Origin: Methylovirgula sp. 4M-Z18
Lineage (GTDB): Bacteria; Pseudomonadota; Alphaproteobacteria; Rhizobiales; Beijerinckiaceae
Length of the DNA stretch: 64,000 nucleotides
Assembly (NCBI RefSeq): GCF_037890675.1
Contig: NZ_CP149574.1
Span: 3,324,874-3,388,873 of the forward strand
Direction: 5' to 3'
Positions within the stretch are counted from its first letter, which is position 1, and each line of letters starts with the position of its first letter. A program made the position numbers and the translations under genes. Positions 11,408 to 20,188 of this stretch are shown here, piece after piece. The notes beneath the pieces are model-generated. The model was not told where the DNA came from. It saw only the letters and a program-made list of their open reading frames with translations, and ran no database searches.

Positions 11408-12313
11408 CTAAATGCCGGCAACCGTGTGGAACGCCTTGGAGATCCAGGAATCCTGGCTTTCCCGCGGCTCGAGGCCCTTGGACTGCAGAAGCGCATAGGC
11501 GTCCTTGTACCATTGGCTGTCGGGGAAATTGTGGCCCAGGATCGCGGCCGCCGTCTGCGCCTCATTGACGATGCCGAGGCCGAGATAGGCTTCGGTCAAG
11601 CGCTCCAACGCCTCTTCGGTGTGGCGGGTCGTCTGGAATTTGGCGATCACGATGTGGAAGCGGTTGATCGCGGCGGTATAGTTCCGACGCTGCAGGTAGA
11701 AACGTCCGACCGACATTTCCTTACCGGCCAATTGGTCGGTCACGACCTGAATCTTGTATTTCGAGTCGTTCACATATTCCGACTGCGGGAATTTCTGCAC
11801 CAGCAACGTGAAAATCTGCAGGGCCTTTTCGGCATTTTCCTGGTCGCGCGAAATGTCCGGCACGCGGTCGTAATAGGACATGCCGGCAATATAGAGGGAG
11901 TAAGCCGCGTCCTGGCTCTGCGGATAGGTCTGATAGTAGCGCTGGGCGGCCGAGACCGCATCGTCATATTCCTGGGCCTGGTAATTGGCATAGGCCTCCA
12001 TCAGCAGCGCTTTGCGCGCCCATTCCGAATGGGCATATTGCTTTTCGAGATCGGAAAACTTCTTGGCGGCGCCCTTCGGGTCGCCCTTCTCAATACGGCC
12101 CAGGCCCTGATTGTACATGGTCTCGGCCGGAACGTCGGCCGCCACTTCCATCTTGTATTTTTCCGGCCCGAACGGATTGAGATTTTCAAGGGTCGAGCAC
12201 CCGGCCATCGGCAAGGCCACCGCACAAAGCAAGGACGCGCGCAGCAAGAGGCTTCGCACAGGAAAAGCTGCACGGCCTGCGGGGACGTTTTGAGCGGAAG
12301 AAACGGAGATCAT
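11408..12313 (-). CDS. bamD: Outer membrane assembly lipoprotein BamD
   Basis: 301 residues. A lipoprotein signal ends in the lipobox LPMAGC with the lipidated cysteine at residue 39, which is rather far from the first ATG, so a later start is possible. The mature part has TPR-like repeats (MYNQGLGRIEKGD, ARKALLMEAYANY, DAAYSLYIAGMSYYDR, YLQRRNYTAAINRF) typical of BamD/ComL. It is an essential part of the beta-barrel assembly complex, on the periplasmic face of the outer membrane. It is usually next to lpxC, but here an ArsR-hydrolase pair and about 0.64 kb of non-coding DNA intervene. Confidence 0.93.
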   Translation of the reverse strand: MISVSSAQNVPAGRAAFPVRSLLLRASLLCAVALPMAGCSTLENLNPFGPEKYKMEVAADVPAETMYNQGLGRIEKGDPKGAAKKFSDLEKQYAHSEWARKALLMEAYANYQAQEYDDAVSAAQRYYQTYPQSQDAAYSLYIAGMSYYDRVPDISRDQENAEKALQIFTLLVQKFPQSEYVNDSKYKIQVVTDQLAGKEMSVGRFYLQRRNYTAAINRFHIVIAKFQTTRHTEEALERLTEAYLGLGIVNEAQTAAAILGHNFPDSQWYKDAYALLQSKGLEPRESQDSWISKAFHTVAGI

Positions 12314-12954
12314 ATGTGGACCCGGCGCCTTGAAGTGAGGGACATAAGGGAAAATTGGCTGTTGTGTTTATCGCAACTTGGTGCGCAACGCTACCCTTCA
12401 GCCAAACGCCAGCAGATGATGGGGAAATTAAGGCCGACGGCCGCCGCGCTGGCGGTGGAGGCTTGGTGCGCTCTGGCTTGTATTATGCGTTTTTCGCAGA
12501 GATGAATGGGGCGCGCGAGCTGCCAAATCGAGCGCTGAAATGCGTTCTCATGTCAGTCAATAGTTTTTTTTGACTTTTTCTTTTTCCGCCGATCTCTTTC
12601 CCGTCCAGTCATGCAAAATTAGCATAGCGAAACGCCCTCTTGTCTGTGCAAAAAGCTGCCATTTTTCCGCAGAAATGTTCTCATTTTGTTCTAGTGTGTC
12701 AGCGTGGAAAAATCAAGAAAATAACGGACCGTGTCTTCGGTGTTGGTTTGCGCATAGAGGTGCCGGTTTGCCGGCTCATTGTCAGAAACCGGCCAGCCCA
12801 GATCCGCGGCTCAAACCATCGCAAAAAATTCCTCGCGAAATGCGACTTTTGCGGCCGATTTCCGCGACGACGAATGGCCAGCGCGGGCAATGCTCCGGAT
12901 AATTTCATCATAATTCAGAATTTTCGCGACTGCCACAAAGGGCCCAAAGCGAAC
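12314..12954. other. Long intergenic region upstream of bamD
   Basis: About 640 bases, visibly richer in A+T than the flanks, with several homopolymer T runs near 12565-12590. The open frames in it have no recognisable protein features and overlap one another. It holds a GTTC-N7-GTTC direct repeat at 12677-12691 (listed separately) and probably the bamD promoter. The length is unusual for a junction that is normally tight, which fits insertion or loss of DNA here. Confidence 0.6.
12677..12691. promoter_or_regulatory. Possible LexA (SOS) box
   Basis: GTTC, seven bases, GTTC: the direct-repeat form bound by alphaproteobacterial LexA. It lies about 360 bases upstream of bamD-recN and about 0.6 kb from the divergent hydrolase. 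No damage-response gene begins immediately beside it. recN, second gene of the bamD transcript, is a classical SOS gene, so a distant promoter is conceivable. A chance match in T-rich DNA is also possible. Confidence 0.35.
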
Positions 12955-13281
12955 CTATACCTTTGAGGAAAGCTCCATGCCCAGCCAGTTCAAGTAATCC
13001 CTGATCGCAACTTCATCCCGTTTGCAATACGACCATTTCAGGTGCTTCCGCACCGTGATGAAGCCTGCCTGTCTGAGAATTTCCAGATGTCTGCTGGCTG
13101 TGGGCTGTGCGACGGGCAGAGCCTCGGCAATCAATGTCATGCAAACGCCGAACTCGACCGGATCAGCCGACCACTGACCGCCAAAGTGCTTTTGCGGTGC
13201 CGCTAAGAGCCGAAGAATCGTCAGACGCTGCTCGCTGGCCATCGCCTTGATTTGTGTTGATCTATCCATGCTCACCATCAT
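12955..13281 (-). CDS. ArsR-family transcriptional regulator
   Basis: 108 residues or, from the internal ATG at 13269, 104. It is a single winged-helix domain with the ArsR pattern: SEQRLTILRLLAAP, the recognition helix region PVAQPTASRHLEILRQAGF and the wing TVRKHLKWSYCKRDE. The insert AAPQKHFGGQWSADP is longer than usual, and no classic CxC metal site is present, so the ligand is probably not a heavy metal. It is divergent from the alpha/beta hydrolase with only 37 bases between the starts, implying shared control of both genes. Confidence 0.85.
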   Translation of the reverse strand: MMVSMDRSTQIKAMASEQRLTILRLLAAPQKHFGGQWSADPVEFGVCMTLIAEALPVAQPTASRHLEILRQAGFITVRKHLKWSYCKRDEVAIRDYLNWLGMELSSKV

Positions 13282-13318
13282 ATCGTTATATAGCTAAGTG
13301 ACAATGTGAGTCGCTCCA
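13282..13318. promoter_or_regulatory. Divergent ArsR/hydrolase promoter region
   Basis: The 37 bases between the two divergent genes contain an AT-rich core with the imperfect palindrome ATAT-CGTT-ATAT at its edge (13280-13292) and TATATA-like -10 elements readable on both strands. An autoregulating ArsR dimer could cover both promoters. The extent is inferred from spacing alone. Confidence 0.45.
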
Positions 13319-14137
13319 ATGCTAGAATTACCAAATGCCACGACCATCGAAGGAAATTCTGTCCGCTGGGGCAAGGCCGGGGAAGGGCCGCCGCTTGTCG
13401 CGATCCATGGAACGCCCTTTTCCTCGCAGGTGTGGCGCAGGATCGTGCCACACCTCACCGACCGCAGAACCGTCTATTACTTCGATCTGGTCGGCTACGG
13501 GTTATCCGAGATGCGTGAGGGCCAGGACGTATCGTTGGCGGTGCAAAACAGGGTTCTTGCCTCCTTGTTCGTGGAATGGGGCCTCGAGCGCCCAGACGTT
13601 CTGGCGCACGACTTCGGCGGGGCCACGGCGTTACGTGCTTACTACCTGAACGGCTTGCGCTATGGCTCCCTGACAATCTTCGACGCCGTTGCACTCGCCC
13701 CTTGGGGATCCCCTTTCGTCCAGCATGTGCGCAAGCACGAAGCAGCCTTTTCCGGGGTGCCTGATTACATGCACCGAGCGCTGTTGCGGGCCTACTTGCA
13801 GACGGCGGCCCTCAATCCCTTGTCCGAGCAGGCGCTGGACATTTACTGCACGCCGTGGCTCGGCCCTGTCGGCCAGCCTGCATTCTACCGGCAGATCGCG
13901 CAGATGGACCAGAAATTTACAGATGAGGTCGAGGGGCAATACGATCGAATGGAATGTTCCGTGACCGTCCTTTGGGGACAGAACGACGAATGGATTCCAT
14001 ATGAGAAAGGGATGGCCCTGGCTTCCTTGATCTCTGATGCCGATTGCATCCCAATAGCTGATTCAGGGCACCTGGTTCAGGAAGATCGACCCGAAGCTAT
14101 AGTGGCAGCCGTTCTGAAACGGCTCGACCGGAGCTAA
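13319..14137 (+). CDS. Alpha/beta hydrolase with Asp nucleophile
   Basis: 272 residues of alpha/beta hydrolase fold. Visible motifs: oxyanion-hole HGTPFSSQVW, the nucleophile elbow AHDFGG, a strand with LWGQNDEWIP carrying the acidic member, and the C-terminal base DSGHLVQEDRPE. The elbow has Asp rather than Ser, as in haloalkane and fluoroacetate dehalogenases and epoxide hydrolases, so esterase activity is unlikely. The cap region (residues about 130-200) is hydrophobic and aromatic. It diverges from an ArsR gene, which may derepress it in response to its substrate. Substrate unknown. Confidence 0.85.
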   Translation: MLELPNATTIEGNSVRWGKAGEGPPLVAIHGTPFSSQVWRRIVPHLTDRRTVYYFDLVGYGLSEMREGQDVSLAVQNRVLASLFVEWGLERPDVLAHDFGGATALRAYYLNGLRYGSLTIFDAVALAPWGSPFVQHVRKHEAAFSGVPDYMHRALLRAYLQTAALNPLSEQALDIYCTPWLGPVGQPAFYRQIAQMDQKFTDEVEGQYDRMECSVTVLWGQNDEWIPYEKGMALASLISDADCIPIADSGHLVQEDRPEAIVAAVLKRLDRS

Positions 14138-14229
14138 CGGAGGCAATGTAATGTTGCGAACCTGCACAAGCACGGTTCGCAATGATGGGAGATCCGCACG
14201 TCCTAAGACCGCCTAAGGAAGCAAGAGCA

Positions 14230-14259
14230 AGTAAACGACAAGTTGCCGTGTCGTTTACT
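14230..14259 (-). terminator. Interrupted palindrome after lpxC
   Basis: Perfect 11-base arms AGTAAACGACA / TGTCGTTTACT separated by eight bases, starting six bases after the lpxC stop codon on the minus strand. The following bases are only moderately T-rich. It is probably a terminator for lpxC, and a protein-binding site is the alternative. Confidence 0.55.
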
Positions 14260-14264
14260 GCGGA

Positions 14265-15212
14265 TCAGGTCAGGTCTGGGGCTGCCGCGACCATGCCGAT
14301 ATCGGCATGCAGGCCCTGGCGAACGACCGGCTGCGGCGCATTTGCTTCGACGAACGTATAAGCGGTCGTATCGGCAAAGAGCGCTTCCAGGACCGAAACA
14401 TTCATCTTGTGGCCGCCGCAATAGGACTGGTAGGTGCCGATGATCGGCGCGCCGGCGAGCGCGAGGTCGCCCACCGCGTCGAGCATCTTGTGGCGCACGA
14501 ACTCATCGGCAAAGCGCAAGCCTTCCGGGTTCAAGATCCGGTTGCCGTCGAGGGCCACCGAATTTTCCAGCGACGAGCCGAGGGCAAAGCCGGCCTTCCA
14601 CAATTGTTCGACCTGATGCACGAAACCGAAGGTGCGGGCCGCGGCAATGTCCTTACGGAACTTGCCCGGCTCGAGGTCAACGACCTTGCGCTGACGGCCG
14701 ATCACTTCCGCATCAAAATCGATCTCCACATCGAGACGGAAACCCTGGGCCGACGGACGCAACTCGGAAAAGGCGCGGCCGCGCTCGACGCGCACCGTCT
14801 TCAAAATCTTGAGGTGGCGGCGCGGCGCCGCCAAGGTCACGAGGCCGACCTGATCGATCGCCTCGACGAAGGGACGGGCCGAGCCGTCCATGATCGGCAT
14901 TTCCGGACCGTCGATCTCGACGATCACATTGTCGACGCCCATGCCCGAGAAGGCCGCCATCAGATGCTCGATGGTCGAGACCGCCGCACGCGACGGGTCG
15001 CCGATCACCGTGCACAGGTCGGTCATCGAAACCTTCGACCACAGCGCCTGGATCTTGCGGTCGCCGCCGTCTTCAAGGCCGGTCCGCAGGAACACAATGC
15101 CCGAATTGGAGTGCGCAGGATGGAGGATGATGCGCGCGGGACGGTTGGAATGGACCCCGATTCCGGACAAAGTGACTTTGCCGCCAAGAGTCGTTTGCTT
15201 GCTGGATTTCAT
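14265..15212 (-). CDS. lpxC: UDP-3-O-acyl-N-acetylglucosamine deacetylase
   Basis: 315 residues from the ATG at 15212 (MKSSKQTT), preferred because AGGA lies six bases upstream; the frame extends to an ATG at 15236. LpxC features: GIGVHS near the N-terminus, the first zinc ligand in STIEHLMAAF, the active-site region ENSVALDGNRILNPEGLRF, of which NPEGLRF is conserved, and the HKMLDAVGDLALAG segment with the second His and the Asp ligand. It carries out the committed step of lipid A synthesis. It is the last gene after ftsQ-ftsA-ftsZ, separated from ftsZ by a terminator, so it probably has its own promoter in the 15213-15470 interval. Confidence 0.96.
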   Translation of the reverse strand: MKSSKQTTLGGKVTLSGIGVHSNRPARIILHPAHSNSGIVFLRTGLEDGGDRKIQALWSKVSMTDLCTVIGDPSRAAVSTIEHLMAAFSGMGVDNVIVEIDGPEMPIMDGSARPFVEAIDQVGLVTLAAPRRHLKILKTVRVERGRAFSELRPSAQGFRLDVEIDFDAEVIGRQRKVVDLEPGKFRKDIAAARTFGFVHQVEQLWKAGFALGSSLENSVALDGNRILNPEGLRFADEFVRHKMLDAVGDLALAGAPIIGTYQSYCGGHKMNVSVLEALFADTTAYTFVEANAPQPVVRQGLHADIGMVAAAPDLT

Positions 15213-15470
15213 CAATTGTCCTATCCGTCCGATCATTGCGCCAAGGCGAACAAGGCTGCTCCGATCGCCCCCTTGCGCCTCGATCTCAGGACAACGCGCG
15301 GCTCTTCATCCGCCATTGCATTTGTCCGAAACGAGGCAAACACCACACTGATTATGTCTTTATTGGCGCTAAAATACGCGGCCTAAGCCTTTTGGCCAAA
15401 TCACGCTTTCTTACCGTCTGTTACATGCTAAGCGGGCCGTTAACCTTTAGACAAATCATTGAAATCGATA
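15213..15470. other. lpxC upstream region
   Basis: About 260 bases between the lpxC start and the ftsZ terminator. It becomes AT-rich toward ftsZ. No convincing gene is present; open frames here are extensions of opposite-strand shadows. It most likely carries the lpxC promoter on the minus strand. Confidence 0.5.
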
Positions 15471-15500
15471 AATAAAAATCCCCGCGCTTTGGGCGCGGGG
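15470..15500 (-). terminator. Terminator downstream of ftsZ
   Basis: Stem CCCCGCGC / GCGCGGGG with a five-base loop at 15480-15500. On the minus strand it is followed by ATTTTTATTT, a good intrinsic terminator. A second stem (ATTGTTAC / GTAACAAT, 15505-15527) sits between it and the ftsZ stop. Confidence 0.85.
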
Positions 15501-15533
15501 AGCAATTGTTACAGGCTTTGTAACAATCGAGAC

Positions 15534-17324
15534 TCAGCTCGACTGGCGACGCAGAAAAGCCGGAATGTCGAGTTGCTCGTCTTCCATCGAGCGATGCGGC
15601 GGCAGCGGCCGAGCCTGCGGCTCCATCGCGGCGCGCTGCGGCGCGACCTGCGGCCGCTTGGCATATTCGGCATGCACAGGCGCCGGCGCGGGCTGCTGAA
15701 CCGGGGCCGGAGCTGGCGCCGGCGCATATTCAGGCTGCATCTGAACCGGCTGCGGCGGCTGCACCGGCGCGCGCAAAGCCACTGGGCGCTGGGCCTCCTG
15801 CGGCTCCTCGCTACGGCTCATGCCGAACGAGGCAAGACGCTCGAGCAGCGAGCGGCGCTTAGCCTCCGCTGCCTGGTGGACCTCGGCGGCCGGCTGCTGC
15901 TGGGCACGGAGCTGATTCTGCGCGGGCATCGGCAGATCTTCGATTCGCGGCATGCGGGCCGGACGCATCGGCTGCTCGGCGGCCGGGGGCACGAAATGCT
16001 GCTGCGGGACCTGTTGCACAGGGGCCTGACGCGGCTGTTCGGCGACCGGCTCATGGAAATTGGCGGCTTTCGGCTGCACCTGACGCAGTTCGACGTCATG
16101 CGCGGCATAGGCCTGGGCGGGCGCCACCTGCTGAACCGGAGCCGGCTGCGGCGCGACCGGCGCGGGTGCCATCTGCTGCACGGGCGCGGGCACCACATGG
16201 GCGACCGGTGCCGGCGCGGTGATCACTTCCACCGGCTGCGGCGCTGCGGCACGGACCGGAGCCGGTTCATTGACGCGGCCGGCGGCCGATTGGATGCGCA
16301 GACGCTCGGCAAGTTCGGCGATCCGCTGCTCGGCGCCATTGGTGCCGATGCTGCCTTCCGGCTGATCGATCCCGGTCGCGACGACCGACACGCGCACGAT
16401 GCCTTCAAGCGATTCGTCGAAGGTCGCACCGAGGATGATGTTGGCGTTCTCGTCCACTTCCTGGCGGATGCGGCTCGCGGCTTCATCGACTTCGTACAGG
16501 GTGAGATCGTTGCCGCCGGTGATCGAGATGAGCAGGCCGCGTGCACCGCGCATCGAGGTTTCGTCGAGCAGCGGATTGGCGATGGCCGCTTCCGCAGCAG
16601 CGATCGCACGCTTCTCGCCGGAGGCTTCGCCGGTGCCCATCATCGCCTTGCCCATTTCGCGCATGATCGCGCGCACGTCGGCGAAGTCGAGATTGATCAG
16701 GCCCTCCTTCACCATCAGATCGGTGATGCAGGCGACGCCCGAATAGAGCACCTGGTCCGCCATCGAGAAGGCGTCGGCAAAGGTCGTGCGCTCATTGGCG
16801 ACACGGAACAGATTCTGATTCGGAATGACGATGAGCGTGTCGACCGACTTCTGCAGCTCGGCGATGCCGGCATCGGCGACGCGCATGCGGCGCGGGCCTT
16901 CGAACTGGAAGGGCTTCGTCACGACGCCGACGGTCAGTATACCCATGTCGCGGGCCGCGCGCGCCACGACGGGCGCCGCGCCCGTCCCGGTGCCGCCGCC
17001 CATGCCTGCCGTCACGAAGCACATATGTGCACCGGCGAGATGGTCGCGAATTTCCTCGATCGCCTCTTCGGCCGCCGCACGGCCGACTTCGGGATGAGAC
17101 CCTGCGCCAAGGCCTTCAGTGACCTGCAGACCCATTTGAATGATGCGCTCGCAGCGCGAAGACGTCAGCGCCTGCGCGTCCGTGTTGGCAACAATGAAAT
17201 CGACGCCGGACAATCCGGACACAATCATGTTATTGACTGCGTTGCCGCCTGCCCCGCCTACACCGCAAACCATAATGCGCGGCTTCAACTCCCGCAGCTC
17301 AGGTGCTTTAAGATTGATTGTCAT
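15534..17324 (-). CDS. ftsZ: Cell division protein FtsZ
   Basis: 596 residues from the ATG at 17324, chosen for the GAGAGG ribosome site just upstream (frame open to 17342). The GTPase domain has [19 protein letters not shown], the tubulin signature [10 protein letters not shown] and NLDFADV. Beyond about residue 320 runs a long linker rich in Pro, Gln, Val and Ala, ending in the conserved C-terminal peptide LDIPAFLRR that binds FtsA and other partners. The linker of more than 200 residues is typical of rhizobial FtsZ. It forms the cytokinetic ring and is preceded by ftsA with a 158-base gap holding a small hairpin. Confidence 0.97.
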   Translation of the reverse strand: MTINLKAPELRELKPRIMVCGVGGAGGNAVNNMIVSGLSGVDFIVANTDAQALTSSRCERIIQMGLQVTEGLGAGSHPEVGRAAAEEAIEEIRDHLAGAHMCFVTAGMGGGTGTGAAPVVARAARDMGILTVGVVTKPFQFEGPRRMRVADAGIAELQKSVDTLIVIPNQNLFRVANERTTFADAFSMADQVLYSGVACITDLMVKEGLINLDFADVRAIMREMGKAMMGTGEASGEKRAIAAAEAAIANPLLDETSMRGARGLLISITGGNDLTLYEVDEAASRIRQEVDENANIILGATFDESLEGIVRVSVVATGIDQPEGSIGTNGAEQRIAELAERLRIQSAAGRVNEPAPVRAAAPQPVEVITAPAPVAHVVPAPVQQMAPAPVAPQPAPVQQVAPAQAYAAHDVELRQVQPKAANFHEPVAEQPRQAPVQQVPQQHFVPPAAEQPMRPARMPRIEDLPMPAQNQLRAQQQPAAEVHQAAEAKRRSLLERLASFGMSRSEEPQEAQRPVALRAPVQPPQPVQMQPEYAPAPAPAPVQQPAPAPVHAEYAKRPQVAPQRAAMEPQARPLPPHRSMEDEQLDIPAFLRRQSS

Positions 17325-17352
17325 AGTCTGGCCTCTCGACATTTGAACGTAA

Positions 17353-17371
17353 GTCAGGTCGAAAGCCTGAC
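17353..17371 (-). promoter_or_regulatory. Hairpin in the ftsZ leader
   Basis: GTCAGG / CCTGAC arms with a seven-base loop, ending 29 bases before the ftsZ ATG. It could affect ftsZ mRNA stability or initiation, or be an operator. No T-run follows, so it is not an intrinsic terminator. Confidence 0.35.
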
Positions 17372-17482
17372 GTCATTCCGGGTTCACTCACCTGCGCTCG
17401 GCGCCAAGCGCCACCCGCAGCAAATTGAAACTCAACGCCCGAATCAGAGACGTCCGCAGCGCCCCCGAATCAGTATATTTAC

Positions 17483-18799
17483 CTAAAAACTCTCTTTGAG
17501 CCACCTGCCAACACGCGCGATGTAGCCATTCTTTTGCTCTGAACGCGAAAAATTTTGCCGCCGCTGTTCAAAGTGCTCGATAGCAGCCACTTGCGGATAG
17601 ACGAGAAGGCCGACAGCAGTTGCAAAAGCCGGACTCTTCGCCGATTCTGGCAAGCCTTGAATGCCAAGCGGCCGACCGATTCGCGCTTGCGGCGAAAGGA
17701 TGGAACGCGCGAGCTCCGGCACGCCGGTTAATTGACTTGCGCCGCCGGTGAGCACGAGGCGACGACCCGCTTGCGCCGCAAAGCCCGCGGCTTTCAAACG
17801 GTCGCGGACCAGTTCGAGAATCTCTTCGACGCGCGGACGGATGATCCGCGTGAGCTGGGATTTTGAGACATAGGACGGGTGATCGGCATCCTCGCCCGCA
17901 TGCACGACAGCGATCGTGTCGCGCTCGTCGGCGACCGAGGAAATGCACGAGCCATAGAGCGTTTTCAGCCGCTCGGCATCGGCGACGCGGGTGGTGAGGC
18001 CACGTGCGATATCCATCGTGACATGATGACCGCCCACCGCAATGGCATCGGCATGGACAAGGCGCCCCTCGGCGAACACGCCGACCGAGGTCGTGCCGCC
18101 GCCCATGTCGACGATGGCGACGCCCATTTCCGCTTCGTCATCGACAAGGCCGGAAAGGCCTGCCGCATAAGGGGTTGCGACGACGGCCTCGACGCCGAGA
18201 TGGCAGCGTTCCACCGCCAGCATCAGATTGCGTAAGGACGGACCCTCGCACGCGACAAGATGCAGATCCGTGCCGAGCTGGTCGCCGATCATGCCGCGCG
18301 GGTCGCGCACGCCGCGAGTGCTGTCGAGCGAATAGCTCGTCGGGATCGAATGCAGGATGGCGCGCGAGTGGCTGTTGGTCGCGGCAGTCGCCGCATGCAA
18401 CACCCGGTGAATGTCCTGCTCGGTCACCGCCTTGCCGCCGACGCCGATCTTGGCATCGAAATGCCGCGAGGCGATCCGCCCGCCCGTCACGTTGACGATG
18501 ACGCTTTCGACCAGCACGCCGGCCATGCGCTCGGCAGCGTCGACCGCGAGGCGAATGGCATTTTCCGCCTGCTCCATGTCGACGATCATGCCGGCCTTCA
18601 TGCCACGCGAGCGCTGATGGCCGATGCCGAGGATGCGACAGCGATGGGTGCGGCCCGGCAACGCCTCTGAGGCATCGACCGGTGCAAGGCGCGCGATGAG
18701 GCACACGACTTTCGACGTGCCGATGTCGAGCACGGACAAAATCGCGCCCTTGCGGGCCGACAAAGGACGCATGCGCGGAATGTAAAGCCCCTGACTCAT
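17483..18799 (-). CDS. ftsA: Cell division protein FtsA
   Basis: 438 residues with the actin-like ATPase fold: phosphate 1 loop LDIGTSKVVCL, phosphate 2 IVDMGGGTTSVGVF, adenosine motif VLTGGASQLTGV, and the 1C-subdomain region after residue 90. The C-terminus GYIARVGRWLKESF is the amphipathic membrane-targeting helix, so the protein is full length. It tethers FtsZ filaments to the inner membrane. Its start overlaps the ftsQ stop (18796-18799, ATGA), indicating translational coupling. Confidence 0.96.
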   Translation of the reverse strand: MSQGLYIPRMRPLSARKGAILSVLDIGTSKVVCLIARLAPVDASEALPGRTHRCRILGIGHQRSRGMKAGMIVDMEQAENAIRLAVDAAERMAGVLVESVIVNVTGGRIASRHFDAKIGVGGKAVTEQDIHRVLHAATAATNSHSRAILHSIPTSYSLDSTRGVRDPRGMIGDQLGTDLHLVACEGPSLRNLMLAVERCHLGVEAVVATPYAAGLSGLVDDEAEMGVAIVDMGGGTTSVGVFAEGRLVHADAIAVGGHHVTMDIARGLTTRVADAERLKTLYGSCISSVADERDTIAVVHAGEDADHPSYVSKSQLTRIIRPRVEEILELVRDRLKAAGFAAQAGRRLVLTGGASQLTGVPELARSILSPQARIGRPLGIQGLPESAKSPAFATAVGLLVYPQVAAIEHFEQRRQNFSRSEQKNGYIARVGRWLKESF

Positions 18800-19800
18800 A
18801 ATACCGGCCTCCCGCGCGACTTCGCCTTATTGTGGTCCAACATGTCCGCCCGGGCGGCAAAAGCTTCTTCCGACAGCCGCGCGATCATGCGGCCGGGCAC
18901 GCGCATATCGAGCGTGATGATGTCGCGATCGAGCACGTGCTGCTCGCGCTCTAGTTTCGCGAGCTGCGTGATCGCGCTGGCCGGATCATCCTCCGGCAGT
19001 TTCACGATCACGCCCGACGTCATGGTGAGATTCCAGCGCCGGTCGGTGATGAACGTGCCGGCGCGGATCTTCGCACGCAGATCGCCGGCCGCATCGAGCA
19101 GACTCACAAATTCCTGGATGTGCTCGTTCGCCTCGTCGCCGACGACGAGGGGCAGATTGTCGAACCGGCTGTCCTTGCGCGTATCAATCGCGGCGCCATC
19201 CGCAGCGATGACCGAAATGACGCCGTCCTTCTGCCACAGGGCATAGGCGTTGCGCTCGACCACCGCGATCGACAGCCGGTTGGGATAGAGCTTGGTGACG
19301 GTGGCTTCCTTGACCAGCGGAATCGCCAGCAGATGCTCACGCACCTGCGCCGGATTGAGCAACAGCAGCGACGTGCGCTCGCTGACGCCGGCGCCCTGCA
19401 GGATCTCCTTCTCGGTCAATTCCATCTGACCCGAGATGGTGATGGCGTCGATGCCGAAACCGAACTGGCGCGCAAGGAAATCGGCGGGCGAGCCTTCTTG
19501 CGCCACGAAGGCTTCATATTCGCCGCCGCGCACCGCGCCGTACAGCGAGACCCCAGCCAGCAGCGTCAACGTAAGCGCGACGCCAAAGCCGCGGCCCGGC
19601 ACGCGCAACGCGCCGATCAGCCGGCCAAATGGGTTTCTCCGCGCGGAGCGGCGGCGCCGCTCCTTCGCCATGATCGGCGCCGGCAACGGCCGCGATGCCG
19701 GGACCGGCAACGCCCCGATCGGAGACGCAAAGATTTGCCCCGCGGAGAAAGCCGGGGCCGGTTCACTCAAAGATCGCAGGAGGCGTCTTCCACCGTCCAT
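18796..19800 (-). CDS. ftsQ: Cell division protein FtsQ
   Basis: 334 residues: an Arg-rich cytoplasmic N-terminus (AKERRRRSARRNPFGR), one membrane helix (GVALTLTLLAGVSLYGAV), the POTRA domain beginning IDAITISGQMELTEKEIL and then the FtsQ beta domain with VVERNAYALWQ. It is a bitopic divisome scaffold acting in the periplasm. A later start at MAKERRRR would remove 43 residues. A 388-base gap separates it from ddl, so an internal promoter for ftsQ-ftsA-ftsZ is likely. Confidence 0.92.
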   Translation of the reverse strand: MDGGRRLLRSLSEPAPAFSAGQIFASPIGALPVPASRPLPAPIMAKERRRRSARRNPFGRLIGALRVPGRGFGVALTLTLLAGVSLYGAVRGGEYEAFVAQEGSPADFLARQFGFGIDAITISGQMELTEKEILQGAGVSERTSLLLLNPAQVREHLLAIPLVKEATVTKLYPNRLSIAVVERNAYALWQKDGVISVIAADGAAIDTRKDSRFDNLPLVVGDEANEHIQEFVSLLDAAGDLRAKIRAGTFITDRRWNLTMTSGVIVKLPEDDPASAITQLAKLEREQHVLDRDIITLDMRVPGRMIARLSEEAFAARADMLDHNKAKSRGRPVL

Positions 19801-20188
19801 TGGACAATCTCACCAAAACAATTGAAGGCAACTGCCGAAAACATGGCATGCGACCTCTTAAGCGTTTCGGAACGTCGCCATGCGGCCCTGTTGGCCCGCT
19901 GATGCCTCACATGAAGGATTCAACGCGCAATCACAGAAATCCGCACGGTTCACGCCCCGGCGCTTCAGCGCCACATGCGTCTTGAAAACCGACTCTTGAA
20001 TCCTTTGGTAAATATTTGGTTTACATTGGGCACTAGCCACGTGATTTCGTTCATCTTTGCGGCGATTTGCGCGATACACCGCGAACGATACGGAAACAGA
20101 TTGTGGTGAGCGCTGCAGCGGTGATGCGCGTCCTTCTCCCGCGTTTACGCGCGGGAGAAGGACGCGCGGCATCATTGCTACTCGTTTT
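19801..20188. other. ddl-ftsQ intergenic region
   Basis: 388 bases without a convincing gene. It contains an AT-rich stretch with the inverted repeat GTAAA-N7-TTTAC (20008-20024) and the palindromic repeat at 20127-20166. The probable contents are the ftsQAZ promoter and the ddl 3' end. Confidence 0.5.
20127..20166. repeat. Solo copy of the CTTCTCCC/GGGAGAAG palindromic repeat
   Basis: Perfect 17-base arms (CGCGTCCTTCTCCCGCG and its complement) around a six-base loop. The right flank, through the bases GCGGCATCAT, is identical to the right end of the large element near 41650-41671. It stands 22 bases after the ddl stop and could also end that transcript. Confidence 0.85.

Noticed and set aside
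9825-11411. 528-codon open frame opposite recN
   Set aside because: Complete overlap with a certain gene, and Arg/Gln-rich composition typical of antisense shadows.
12570-12966. Two overlapping frames of about 110 codons upstream of the ArsR gene
   Set aside because: They overlap each other in different frames, contain no recognisable motif and have no convincing ribosome site.
15459-17486. 675-codon open frame opposite ftsZ
   Set aside because: It is antisense to ftsZ along its entire length, and the many His, Arg and Leu codons mirror the Pro/Gln/Ala linker of FtsZ.
20008-20024. GTAAA-N7-TTTAC resembling a CtrA box upstream of ftsQ
   Set aside because: The half sites are TAAA/TTTAC rather than TTAA/TTAAC. 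The position is attractive, but the match is too weak to call.
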